64,000 bases of DNA from Christiangramia salexigens (GTDB lineage: Bacteria; Bacteroidota; Bacteroidia; Flavobacteriales; Flavobacteriaceae): assembly GCF_001889005.1 (NCBI RefSeq), contig NZ_CP018153.1, forward strand, positions 1,460,501-1,524,500, read 5' to 3'. A program made the translations under genes and the position numbers. Below, piece by piece: positions 9,172-16,555 of this stretch. Under the pieces are notes generated by a model. The model did not search any database, had not been told where the DNA came from, and saw only the letters and a program-made list of their open reading frames with translations. Within the stretch, counting starts at the first letter, position 1. Every line of letters begins with the position of its first letter.

Positions 9172-10482
9172 TTAATTATAGAAATATATTAATGTCCTAT
9201 TTACTCCTTCATTTGTAGTAATATCAACCATGGAAATTTTTGAAAATTTATCTTTCATATACTTTTTTAAATGCAGAATAGAATAATCATCTGGAACAGG
9301 TTCTTTCCAGTTTGAAATATGGATATCTGAAGGGTCTACAAATTCAAGAACAATTCCTTCCTTGGCATAATTTTTACAAATATTACAGAAAATTGAAACC
9401 GGCAAATTCTGTTTTATACAAACATGGTGGATTAAGCCTAAAGCTAGAACTATGTCGCTCCGAAAACGGTCAAAAGAATTTTTTAATGTTAATCCGATAC
9501 CCGCCGCAGGGGTTGGATAGCAAAAATTAAAATGGGCTATAGTAACGTTGCAATTATTATCCATAACTTTTTGTCGACAGGTATCAGCAGTTCTTTCTTC
9601 GTAATCTATAGCCAAGACCTTAGCTCCTAATTTTTCTGCCATTATAGAGTAAAAACCCTTATTAGCTGCTAAATCGAGAACTTTTTCTGGTTTTTGGTTT
9701 GATAGAATATTATATACAAATTTTTGTTTTTCTGTTTTGGGTATTTCAGGCTTCGCATTATGAGATTGATTATAATTAAACCAATACTCAATTTTTGAGG
9801 TAACAGGTTTATTTTTTAATAACCATTTCAATAATTTTGGGTACACCACATCTGCTGAGTTATCCTGAAAGATTTTCCGAAAACTTCGATTGAAAAATTG
9901 ACTATACCATCTTTTTTCCATTAATTTCAAACCAAATCCCTGATTATGCTCTTTTCTATATTCTAAAGAAAACCCATATGTTTTTTTAGAAAAACTAGAT
10001 AATTTAATTGGTATCGCCATGTACTTCTCAAATTCTAACATCCAATTATTAGAAATATTTTTTCCATATGTAATTGAACTAAAATCAAAAAAAACAGGAT
10101 TTGGTCCATCATAACTTAAATTCCAAGGATGAGCATCAATAGTTACAGCTCCAAATTTCTCATATAGCATTTGACATAATTGAATATACATTATGGCTGC
10201 TTCCCAAAACATCTCATTGGTATATTCATTAGGGTGTAAAATAAAGGGAATTTTTTTGTGTTCAAGAATTAAACAATTACGGTCTTGATATGAAACTCTT
10301 GTCCTTATTAGACCTTTTGAAAACAATTCCTCTACAAAAGTTGAATTTATGATTTTCTCATATAATTCTATATGAGTTCTATCATTGATAACCCTTAATA
10401 CTTTATCACTTTCTATAATTACTCTACCAATTTTATCAAATGAAAAAGGTTTTTCTAATATTTCATTTAAAGACTTTTCCAT
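9172..10482 (-). CDS. Kinase-like domain fused to a class I methyltransferase; candidate glycan cap enzyme
   Basis: A 436-residue protein in two parts. Residues 1-140 resemble a small-molecule/protein-kinase-like C-lobe: Asp116-Ala-His-Pro-Trp-Asn121 fits the catalytic DxHxxN loop and Asp133-Phe134 (FFDFSS) the metal-binding DF[G/S] motif. Residues from about 255 carry a SAM methyltransferase: motif I VLDLAANKG at 268-276, acidic motif II AIDYEE at 291-296, and LGLIHH further on. It resembles NoeA-like proteins. The neighbour 6 bp upstream is wzt, whose C-terminal domain is of the type that reads a capped glycan end, and WbdD, the E. coli O8/O9a terminator, also joins kinase and methyltransferase domains (in the other order). 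Chain capping is therefore my inference. Confidence 0.65.
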   Translation of the reverse strand: MEKSLNEILEKPFSFDKIGRVIIESDKVLRVINDRTHIELYEKIINSTFVEELFSKGLIRTRVSYQDRNCLILEHKKIPFILHPNEYTNEMFWEAAIMYIQLCQMLYEKFGAVTIDAHPWNLSYDGPNPVFFDFSSITYGKNISNNWMLEFEKYMAIPIKLSSFSKKTYGFSLEYRKEHNQGFGLKLMEKRWYSQFFNRSFRKIFQDNSADVVYPKLLKWLLKNKPVTSKIEYWFNYNQSHNAKPEIPKTEKQKFVYNILSNQKPEKVLDLAANKGFYSIMAEKLGAKVLAIDYEERTADTCRQKVMDNNCNVTIAHFNFCYPTPAAGIGLTLKNSFDRFRSDIVLALGLIHHVCIKQNLPVSIFCNICKNYAKEGIVLEFVDPSDIHISNWKEPVPDDYSILHLKKYMKDKFSKISMVDITTNEGVNRTLIYFYN

Positions 10483-10488
10483 TAATTA

Positions 10489-11772
10489 CTAAAATTTGCA
10501 TTCCCATTGGTGTTTATATATAACTTTAGACAAATTATAGTTATCGAAAGTCTTCTCCCCTCCTAAGTAATTATCGTTTATTACATTGAAAAATATTTTA
10601 CTTGCTAAGTAATCTTCCATGATATCATTATTAAACATTGCAATATTTACTGAATATCTTCCGGGCAAAATAGTCAAATTGTCCTCAACAATACATGATA
10701 TTTTAAACTGTTGCATTGAATTAGATATTTTAATTTTATCAAAGGCGCTGCTATCAAACCTTAACAAACCTTCACCTTTTTCGTTATACACCCCAATAAT
10801 AATTCGTAGATTATTAGTTTCATTATAATTATAATTTGTAATTTCAAAATGAAAACCTAATTTTTCTCCTAGTTTAAATAATTCCACTTCGTTGAAAGGA
10901 TTACCTAATTTTATGTTTGTAAATCGGAAGTTTCCCGCTCCAGCACGATCAGTCAGTTTAGTCAAATCGGATACTGGTTCCTTATCTTCATTAAGATATT
11001 TTGAAATTGCCTTCTCTGTACTCCCTTTATAAACTATCTTACCTTTCTCCAATAGTAATGATACCGAACATAAACTTTGAATACTATTCATATTATGACT
11101 CACAAAAAGTACGGTTCTGCCTTCTCCGGTGGACAGGTCCTGCATTTTCCCAATGGCTTTTTTCTGAAAATCGGCATCCCCAACGGCCAGAACTTCATCT
11201 ACAACAAGGATCTCGGGTTCAAGATGGGCTGCAACCGCAAAGCCAAGTCTAACGGTCATACCACTGCTATAACGTTTAACCGGGGTATCTATGTATTTTT
11301 CGCAGCCCGAAAAAGCTATGATCTCATCAAGCTTCGATTTAATTTCGTTTCTGGTCATCCCGAGTACGGCACCATTCATAAATATGTTCTCCCTGCCTGT
11401 AAGTTCTCCATGAAATCCCGTGCCAACCTCAAGCAACGAAGCTATTCTTCCTCTGGTTTTGATACTTCCGGTAGTTGGGGTCGTTACCCGGGAAAGCAAT
11501 TTTAGCAATGTAGATTTTCCTGCACCATTCTTGCCTATTATACCCAGAACTTCACCTTGCTTTACCTCAAAATTAATATCCTTTAATGCCCACACATAAT
11601 CCTCTGTAGCTAAACTACTCCTATCGTTCTCTGCTCCCACCTTTAAAAAAGGGTCTTCCTTTCCTCTGATGTTATACCACCATCTTTTAAGATCGTCTCC
11701 AAGTGAGCCTGCTCCAACATTTCCTAATCGATACTGTTTGGAAATATTTTCAGCCTTAAGAATAATACTCAT
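10489..11772 (-). CDS. wzt: Polysaccharide ABC transporter ATPase Wzt with C-terminal glycan-binding-type domain
   Basis: A 427-residue ATPase of the Wzt/TagH/RfbB group. Walker A GKNGAGKST is at 80-88, the signature YSSGM at 168-172, Walker B ILVVDEVLAVGD at 188-199 and the H-loop His at 226. After residue about 270 there is an additional beta-rich domain of roughly 150 residues, the position and size of the Wzt C-terminal domain that binds the non-reducing end of O-polysaccharides. With Wzm (14509-15366) it would export an undecaprenyl-linked glycan across the inner membrane. Wzm and Wzt are separated by three modification genes, which is uncommon since the pair is usually adjacent. Confidence 0.92.
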   Translation of the reverse strand: MSIILKAENISKQYRLGNVGAGSLGDDLKRWWYNIRGKEDPFLKVGAENDRSSLATEDYVWALKDINFEVKQGEVLGIIGKNGAGKSTLLKLLSRVTTPTTGSIKTRGRIASLLEVGTGFHGELTGRENIFMNGAVLGMTRNEIKSKLDEIIAFSGCEKYIDTPVKRYSSGMTVRLGFAVAAHLEPEILVVDEVLAVGDADFQKKAIGKMQDLSTGEGRTVLFVSHNMNSIQSLCSVSLLLEKGKIVYKGSTEKAISKYLNEDKEPVSDLTKLTDRAGAGNFRFTNIKLGNPFNEVELFKLGEKLGFHFEITNYNYNETNNLRIIIGVYNEKGEGLLRFDSSAFDKIKISNSMQQFKISCIVEDNLTILPGRYSVNIAMFNNDIMEDYLASKIFFNVINDNYLGGEKTFDNYNLSKVIYKHQWECKF

Positions 11773-11829
11773 AAATTCACAATTAGCTTATAAAATAGTA
11801 GATACTATATTTAATAATGATGATTTGTC

Positions 11830-12636
11830 TTATTTTTCCGAATACCAGAACTCAGGTAAAACCAAAGTCTTATTTATCCTTACATTATCCCGATCTAAGG
11901 GATTCGGCATCGATTCAATTTTTTGTTCAGAGCTTATTCTGTCCTTTCTTAAAAAGGTGAATTCTGCTGCAATAGGGGTTTCAATTCCCTTTAAATTATT
12001 AATACCACAACAATTATTAGGGTGGATATGAACACACTTATGATTTAAATTCAGCTTTTTAAATACATCCCTGTTCTCCTGATAAAAATAAGAAGAACCC
12101 ATAGCACCTAAACGATGAAATTCTATAATTATGATCCTAAATCGCTTAAGCAGCTCTACAGGGGTTTGTTTCAATACCTGATATTCATGTCCTTCAATAT
12201 CCATTTGTAACAAGAGATCTTTATCTGGTGAAATATTTACTGTAGATATCCATTTCTCCAGGGTAATAAAATCCTTCTGGTTTTTACCTCCAATAAACTT
12301 TGAGATGAAACTAAATCGGTCGTCTTTTACAGCAGGTCCGTTTACTGAAGCATCCGCCATAAATATCTGCATTCCCAGATCTGCGCATTCTTTTTCAAAA
12401 GAGCTTTTGGTTCCGACCCCAGGAGAAAAACAGGCTTCTATATCTAATAGGTCATCGGGCAACAGATACCCTCCATCATATTCTCCCCCCAGTCTGATTA
12501 GTTCTTTATCTGTACTTACAGGCCGCAGGTTTTCAATAAGGGACATTATTTGATCCTTTGTTGGTTCGGGATAGATCTTTTGTAGAAGAAAGTACTTTAA
12601 CCTTTTTAGAAATTTTTTAAAACCTATTTCACCCAT
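11830..12636 (-). CDS. FkbM-family methyltransferase
   Basis: A 268-residue protein with FSPGVGTKSSFE at 70-81 in the SAM-binding loop position and LLQMDIEGHEYQVL at 142-155, the hallmark strand and loop of FkbM-type O-methyltransferases. The N-terminal 30 residues are basic and amphipathic but no clear membrane segment is present. It likely methylates a hydroxyl of a sugar in the glycan repeat or at its end. The gene is 57 bp upstream of wzt and 19 bp downstream of another methyltransferase gene; both neighbours point in the same direction. The acceptor is unknown. Confidence 0.72.
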   Translation of the reverse strand: MGEIGFKKFLKRLKYFLLQKIYPEPTKDQIMSLIENLRPVSTDKELIRLGGEYDGGYLLPDDLLDIEACFSPGVGTKSSFEKECADLGMQIFMADASVNGPAVKDDRFSFISKFIGGKNQKDFITLEKWISTVNISPDKDLLLQMDIEGHEYQVLKQTPVELLKRFRIIIIEFHRLGAMGSSYFYQENRDVFKKLNLNHKCVHIHPNNCCGINNLKGIETPIAAEFTFLRKDRISSEQKIESMPNPLDRDNVRINKTLVLPEFWYSEK

Positions 12637-12655
12637 TTTAATTAGATTCTCTTTA

Positions 12656-13534
12656 TTATAGAATTGGCATATTCCTCACCTTCTGGTTGATGACATTCTT
12701 ATATATTATTAATTGACTTCTGGCAAAAGAACGTCTAAGGTTTTGAGGAATTTTTTTTTCTGTTTTAAAAGCCCATTTTCTAAATTTCCATCTACTCTGT
12801 TTATTTCGAAGGATCCTACTAAAACGCTCAAGAGAACCTAAGGGAAGAATTTCCACACATTCAAAAAACTCTTTACCTGCTTTTTCCCAATGTTTAGAAT
12901 TAAAAGACCTTTCTGGATGGGGGTCGTTCTCCTTCCATGTTTGAAATGCAACCTTTTGGATTTTTGAAGGTCTGCCGGGAACCGGTATAAACCATCGTAA
13001 CGCATCAAGCCATTTATTATTCACTGCAGGTTCGAAAAAACGAGCTTCACCATCTTGCTTCAATAATCTTGCAGTCTCCTTAAGGAATTTTTTTTCAACA
13101 GGAACAGTTAAATGATGTAAAAACGCTTTACCAACAATAATATCGAAACTACAAGACGGTAAATTATTATTCAGGAAATCACCTTCTAAAAATACTATAG
13201 GATGATCAAAATTAAAACTCTCATTTAATTGCTTCACAATGGCTCCACTAGATGAGGCTATATCATTAGCAAATACTTCTGCCCCCAGTGCAGACATGAT
13301 CGCGGCATTCGTACAGTCGCCACAACCCATTTCCAGTATTTTTTTTCCTCTTATCGCAGATTTAAAATCTCCCTGATACATAGCATGCCAACTAGTATCG
13401 GTTGATATCGCATTCTCCAGATATTCTTCCAGGTTATTTAATTTCCATAAAATACTTTGTACTGAAAAACTAGTGTATTTCCTGTTATAATGCTCTTCAT
13501 TCTTTTTCTGATTTAAACGGTCTTCAGTATTCAT
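12656..13534 (-). CDS. Class I SAM-dependent methyltransferase
   Basis: A 292-residue protein with motif I KILEMGCGDCT at 65-75, an acidic FANDIA strand that binds the SAM ribose, and VGKAFLHHL as motif IV/V. The C-terminal part (about 170-292) is rich in Trp, Arg and Lys and has FRKWAFKTEKKIP, which may contact the membrane or a lipid-linked glycan. Family resemblance is to methyltransferases of the UbiE/Methyltransf_11 type rather than to FkbM. Given the position between a pyruvyltransferase-like gene and an FkbM gene, a role in decorating the glycan is likely; quinone methylation is less likely because of the cluster context. Confidence 0.72.
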   Translation of the reverse strand: MNTEDRLNQKKNEEHYNRKYTSFSVQSILWKLNNLEEYLENAISTDTSWHAMYQGDFKSAIRGKKILEMGCGDCTNAAIMSALGAEVFANDIASSSGAIVKQLNESFNFDHPIVFLEGDFLNNNLPSCSFDIIVGKAFLHHLTVPVEKKFLKETARLLKQDGEARFFEPAVNNKWLDALRWFIPVPGRPSKIQKVAFQTWKENDPHPERSFNSKHWEKAGKEFFECVEILPLGSLERFSRILRNKQSRWKFRKWAFKTEKKIPQNLRRSFARSQLIIYKNVINQKVRNMPIL

Positions 13535-13675
13535 TTATAATATCGGAGTGAATCTTTCAAATGTACTAAAAGATTTATAAGGATTTTAAAAGTAATTTCA
13601 TCGTCACCAATCAATTAAAATTCAATCAAATTCCTAATTTTATGTTTAACATGCTTTACTGGGCATGGCGACTCT

Positions 13676-14497
13676 TTAAAAAGGACTAGAATTCAGTAAG
13701 CCGGTTTGTAATTGGTGAATTACACTATTTTCCGGCAAAGAAGTATTGTTTTGAATAAGCTTTTCGAATAATTCAATAGTTATTTTATCTGAAATTAATT
13801 TCGGAGCATAAGCCGGCAATCCTACCGATTCCAAATAATCTGCAAATTTAATTCCATCACCGAAGAGTTTATTTGAGAACTCAACCCAAATACTAGGAAT
13901 TTCGTAGGAGTGAGAAACAATTAGCCCATGTAGAGAGGATGAAATGGTTTTTTCGCAACTTAGTATCTTTTCAGTTACCTTTTCCACATCATCACACAGA
14001 AGGTCTATAACGAGCACATCCTCATATGAAGTTTCTGAACATAATTTGAGTACACTTTTATAATCCTGATAGTGAGGTATAATTCCAAATTTATATTTCT
14101 TTTGCACCTTAGGTTGAAAATACAAAGGAAGTAGAATAGCGGGATCACCATATACTGCAGGACAATCATATCCTAAACTATTTAGATATTCTTTAGTTTT
14201 AGGCCCCCTTACAGCCCGAAAAGAAGCCTTTGAAATTTTTTGATCACGATCTATAATTCCACTTCCCCAAACTATACTCTTAGTGGTCGCATGGTGAATT
14301 ATGCTTCCTATGGAAAGATAATTTTTCTTATTTAATTTGTACCAAGGTTGCTTTTTCGGATGAATCCACTCCACTTTTTTTTCTGTATTTTTTTCTACTA
14401 TATATCTAGAGAGTAGATCTCCGTAATTCTCCTTTTGCTTTCCCATTAAACGTACTTCACTCCACCAAAACAAAGGTATATTATGATTTTCTTTCAT
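13676..14497 (-). CDS. Polysaccharide pyruvyl transferase family protein
   Basis: A 273-residue protein of the CsaB/PssM-like family. Characteristic segments are NYGDLLSRYIV at about 24-34, IVWGSGII at 75-82, AVRGPKTKEYL at 95-105, YGDPAILLP at 116-124 and ISSSLHGLIVSHSYEIPSIW at 185-204. Enzymes of this family transfer the enolpyruvyl group of PEP to a sugar, forming a ketal; some members are glycosyltransferases instead, so the exact reaction is uncertain. It starts 11 bp downstream of the end of wzm and would add an acidic group to the glycan. It ends 141 bp before the next methyltransferase gene, a gap in which no gene is visible. Confidence 0.82.
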   Translation of the reverse strand: MKENHNIPLFWWSEVRLMGKQKENYGDLLSRYIVEKNTEKKVEWIHPKKQPWYKLNKKNYLSIGSIIHHATTKSIVWGSGIIDRDQKISKASFRAVRGPKTKEYLNSLGYDCPAVYGDPAILLPLYFQPKVQKKYKFGIIPHYQDYKSVLKLCSETSYEDVLVIDLLCDDVEKVTEKILSCEKTISSSLHGLIVSHSYEIPSIWVEFSNKLFGDGIKFADYLESVGLPAYAPKLISDKITIELFEKLIQNNTSLPENSVIHQLQTGLLNSSPF

Positions 14498-14508
14498 TGT
14501 AGTAAAGT

Positions 14509-15366
14509 TTATACAGTATCGATGAAGTTTTTCTCTGTTCTATTAAAAATGATCAGTCCAAAAAGAAAAAGGATTACCGATATTGTTAGCGTATAAAAAA
14601 AACCAAGCCAAGAAAAAATTCCCATATCCAGGATCATATATCTGAATCCTTCAATAATTTGGGTAAGTGGATTATATTTTACAAGCCATGCCCAATCTGG
14701 CATTTTTTCTGAAACTTCACTTAAGGGATAAGGCACTGCTGAAAAATAAACCAGAAGAGAGGTTGCAAAACCTACTAGAACAGTCAGATCTCTATACTTA
14801 GTGGTTAATGCTGAAATAATCATTCCCAATCCTAGGCCTAATAATGCCATCATTAAAACATATACTGGAAACAAGAACAAATTCGAATTTGGGCTGACAT
14901 CTGCACCATTCATTCTAACATAGAAGTACACAATTATAAGAACCCCAATTTGAATCCCAAATTTAAAAAGATTGGTAATTACGTTGGATAATGGCATTAT
15001 CACTCTTGGAAAATAGACTTTTCCAAATATCCCAGCATTGGCACGAAAAGTATTAGAAGTACCCGTAAAACACTGAGAAAAATAATTCCAGGCTGTAATC
15101 CCTACTAAATTGAAAAGAAATGGAGGAACATCACCCGTAGGTATTTTAGCAATATTATTAAATACCAGTGTAAAAGTTATAGCCGTAAACATGGGTTGTA
15201 TGAAATACCATAATGGCCCTAATATTGTCTGTTTATAGACCGTTATAATGTTTCGCTTTACAAAAAGAATCAATAAATCTCTGTATCGCCATATTTCTGG
15301 AAAATTTAATTGAATTAATGAACGTGTAGGTGTTATCTCATATAACCAATCTTTGTTATCTTTCAT
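14509..15366 (-). CDS. wzm: Polysaccharide ABC transporter permease Wzm
   Basis: A 285-residue inner-membrane protein of the ABC-2/TagG/RfbA type, with about six hydrophobic segments. The cytoplasmic N-terminus ends in RDLLILFVKRNIITVYKQT, followed by ILGPLWYFIQPMF, the conserved entry to the first membrane segment in Wzm/KpsM/TagG proteins. GLGLGMIISALTTKYRDLT and VKYNPLTQIIEGFRY near the C-terminus are the other family landmarks. It pairs with Wzt (10489-11772) to flip an undecaprenyl-linked polysaccharide. It lies 105 bp downstream of an uncharacterised gene and 11 bp upstream of the pyruvyltransferase gene. Confidence 0.92.
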   Translation of the reverse strand: MKDNKDWLYEITPTRSLIQLNFPEIWRYRDLLILFVKRNIITVYKQTILGPLWYFIQPMFTAITFTLVFNNIAKIPTGDVPPFLFNLVGITAWNYFSQCFTGTSNTFRANAGIFGKVYFPRVIMPLSNVITNLFKFGIQIGVLIIVYFYVRMNGADVSPNSNLFLFPVYVLMMALLGLGLGMIISALTTKYRDLTVLVGFATSLLVYFSAVPYPLSEVSEKMPDWAWLVKYNPLTQIIEGFRYMILDMGIFSWLGFFYTLTISVILFLFGLIIFNRTEKNFIDTV

Positions 15367-15471
15367 TTTTAATAAGATTAGGCTTTAAACATTCGGTGAG
15401 AAAAACTCTTGAAAGAATCCGTATTCGGCAAATATCGACGGAAATATAATATATAACGAGTAACATAAGTT

Positions 15472-16425
15472 TTAAATTTTATCCATATTCTCCATTATCA
15501 TTTCTCCTTGTTTTTTTGGCTGGCAATATTTATGGAAATAAGTTTTCCCTCCCTTTAAAATCATCCTATGATAGGATGGGTTTTTTAACAAAAAACTAAG
15601 CAACTCATTTATCCCCTTTAAATCCTCAATTATATGTATTTCTTTCCCGTGCACTGGAAAAACAGGTAATTCAGTTTTCCAGGGTAATGATAGAATAAAA
15701 GTCCCCATATTTAAGTATTCTGCAAATCTCCAGCTTATAGCTCCAAGAACAGCTGGGTTATTAAAATTAACTAAAGAACGACAGGATTTTTCATTAAATT
15801 CTTTGTAAGAATATCTTTTAGGTCCTAAGACATCGTCTAAACCCAAATTCTGCCTATCGTCTCTGGGCACCATCCCGCCTTCGAAATGAAGGTGGGGATG
15901 ATTTTGACAGGCTTTTATAAAACTACTACGTTGTTCATTGGCAACTATTTCTTGTTTCCATATCGATCCAGAAAAAAAAACATAAGGCCTAAATGAATTT
16001 GTAATACTATGATTTTTATAAGAGGGTCTTCTGTTTTGAATATATATTTCTCTTAATGCATTTTTCCATCCAATTTGTTTATACCAACTAATTCCAAAAA
16101 TTTTTAAATAAAGTTCCCAGGTGTTTATGGGATAGTGAGGAAACAATGGCCTAATTTTATCCTGATTATAATCTGCAGAATCTTGAAGTCTGTTAGTTAC
16201 ATAAATGAGATTTGCAAGATCATATAATTCTTTGGATACTCCCACTGGATCTCTATTGTCTATTACAACCAACTTCTTTTTAACTCTAAAAATAATTAAA
16301 GGGAGACCGTTATACTTTTTGAATTCAATATTTGGTCTATATTCCAAATGTGCAATATCATTTAAGCCCTTTAAATAATAACTGCTGAAGTAATTCGGAA
16401 TATTTAGTAATTCAATAGTCTGCAA
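15472..16425 (-). CDS. Uncharacterised protein with GT-B glycosyltransferase-like C-terminus
   Basis: A 317-residue soluble protein that I do not firmly recognise. The second half reads like the nucleotide-sugar domain of a GT-B enzyme: YVFFSGSIWKQE near 149-160, FNNPAVLGAISWRFAEYLNMGTF near 222-244, and a closing segment on lost capital-letter style residues KGINELLSFLLKNP that often ends GT1/GT4 proteins. No DXD or signal peptide is visible. The only start codon without a prior in-frame stop is TTG at 16425 (first internal Met is at about residue 185). Located between wzc and wzm, it is probably an additional glycosyltransferase of the locus; this is inference from weak similarity and context. 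Confidence 0.55.
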   Translation of the reverse strand: MQTIELLNIPNYFSSYYLKGLNDIAHLEYRPNIEFKKYNGLPLIIFRVKKKLVVIDNRDPVGVSKELYDLANLIYVTNRLQDSADYNQDKIRPLFPHYPINTWELYLKIFGISWYKQIGWKNALREIYIQNRRPSYKNHSITNSFRPYVFFSGSIWKQEIVANEQRSSFIKACQNHPHLHFEGGMVPRDDRQNLGLDDVLGPKRYSYKEFNEKSCRSLVNFNNPAVLGAISWRFAEYLNMGTFILSLPWKTELPVFPVHGKEIHIIEDLKGINELLSFLLKNPSYHRMILKGGKTYFHKYCQPKKQGEMIMENMDKI

Positions 16426-16555
16426 TCTATTTGCATTAATTCATATAAAAATTTAAAATTTCCGGCCAATAACAGCTTTTCCAATTATTTTAAAAAAGAG
16501 AAAGGAATTTGTTGGACGGAGAAATAGCTTAGTGAAGGAAATATCAAATCAACAC

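Noticed and set aside
11001..11505. Plus-strand open frames of up to 142 codons within wzt
   Set aside because: They run antisense to well-conserved ATPase motifs and show no family features; they are shadows of the minus-strand gene.
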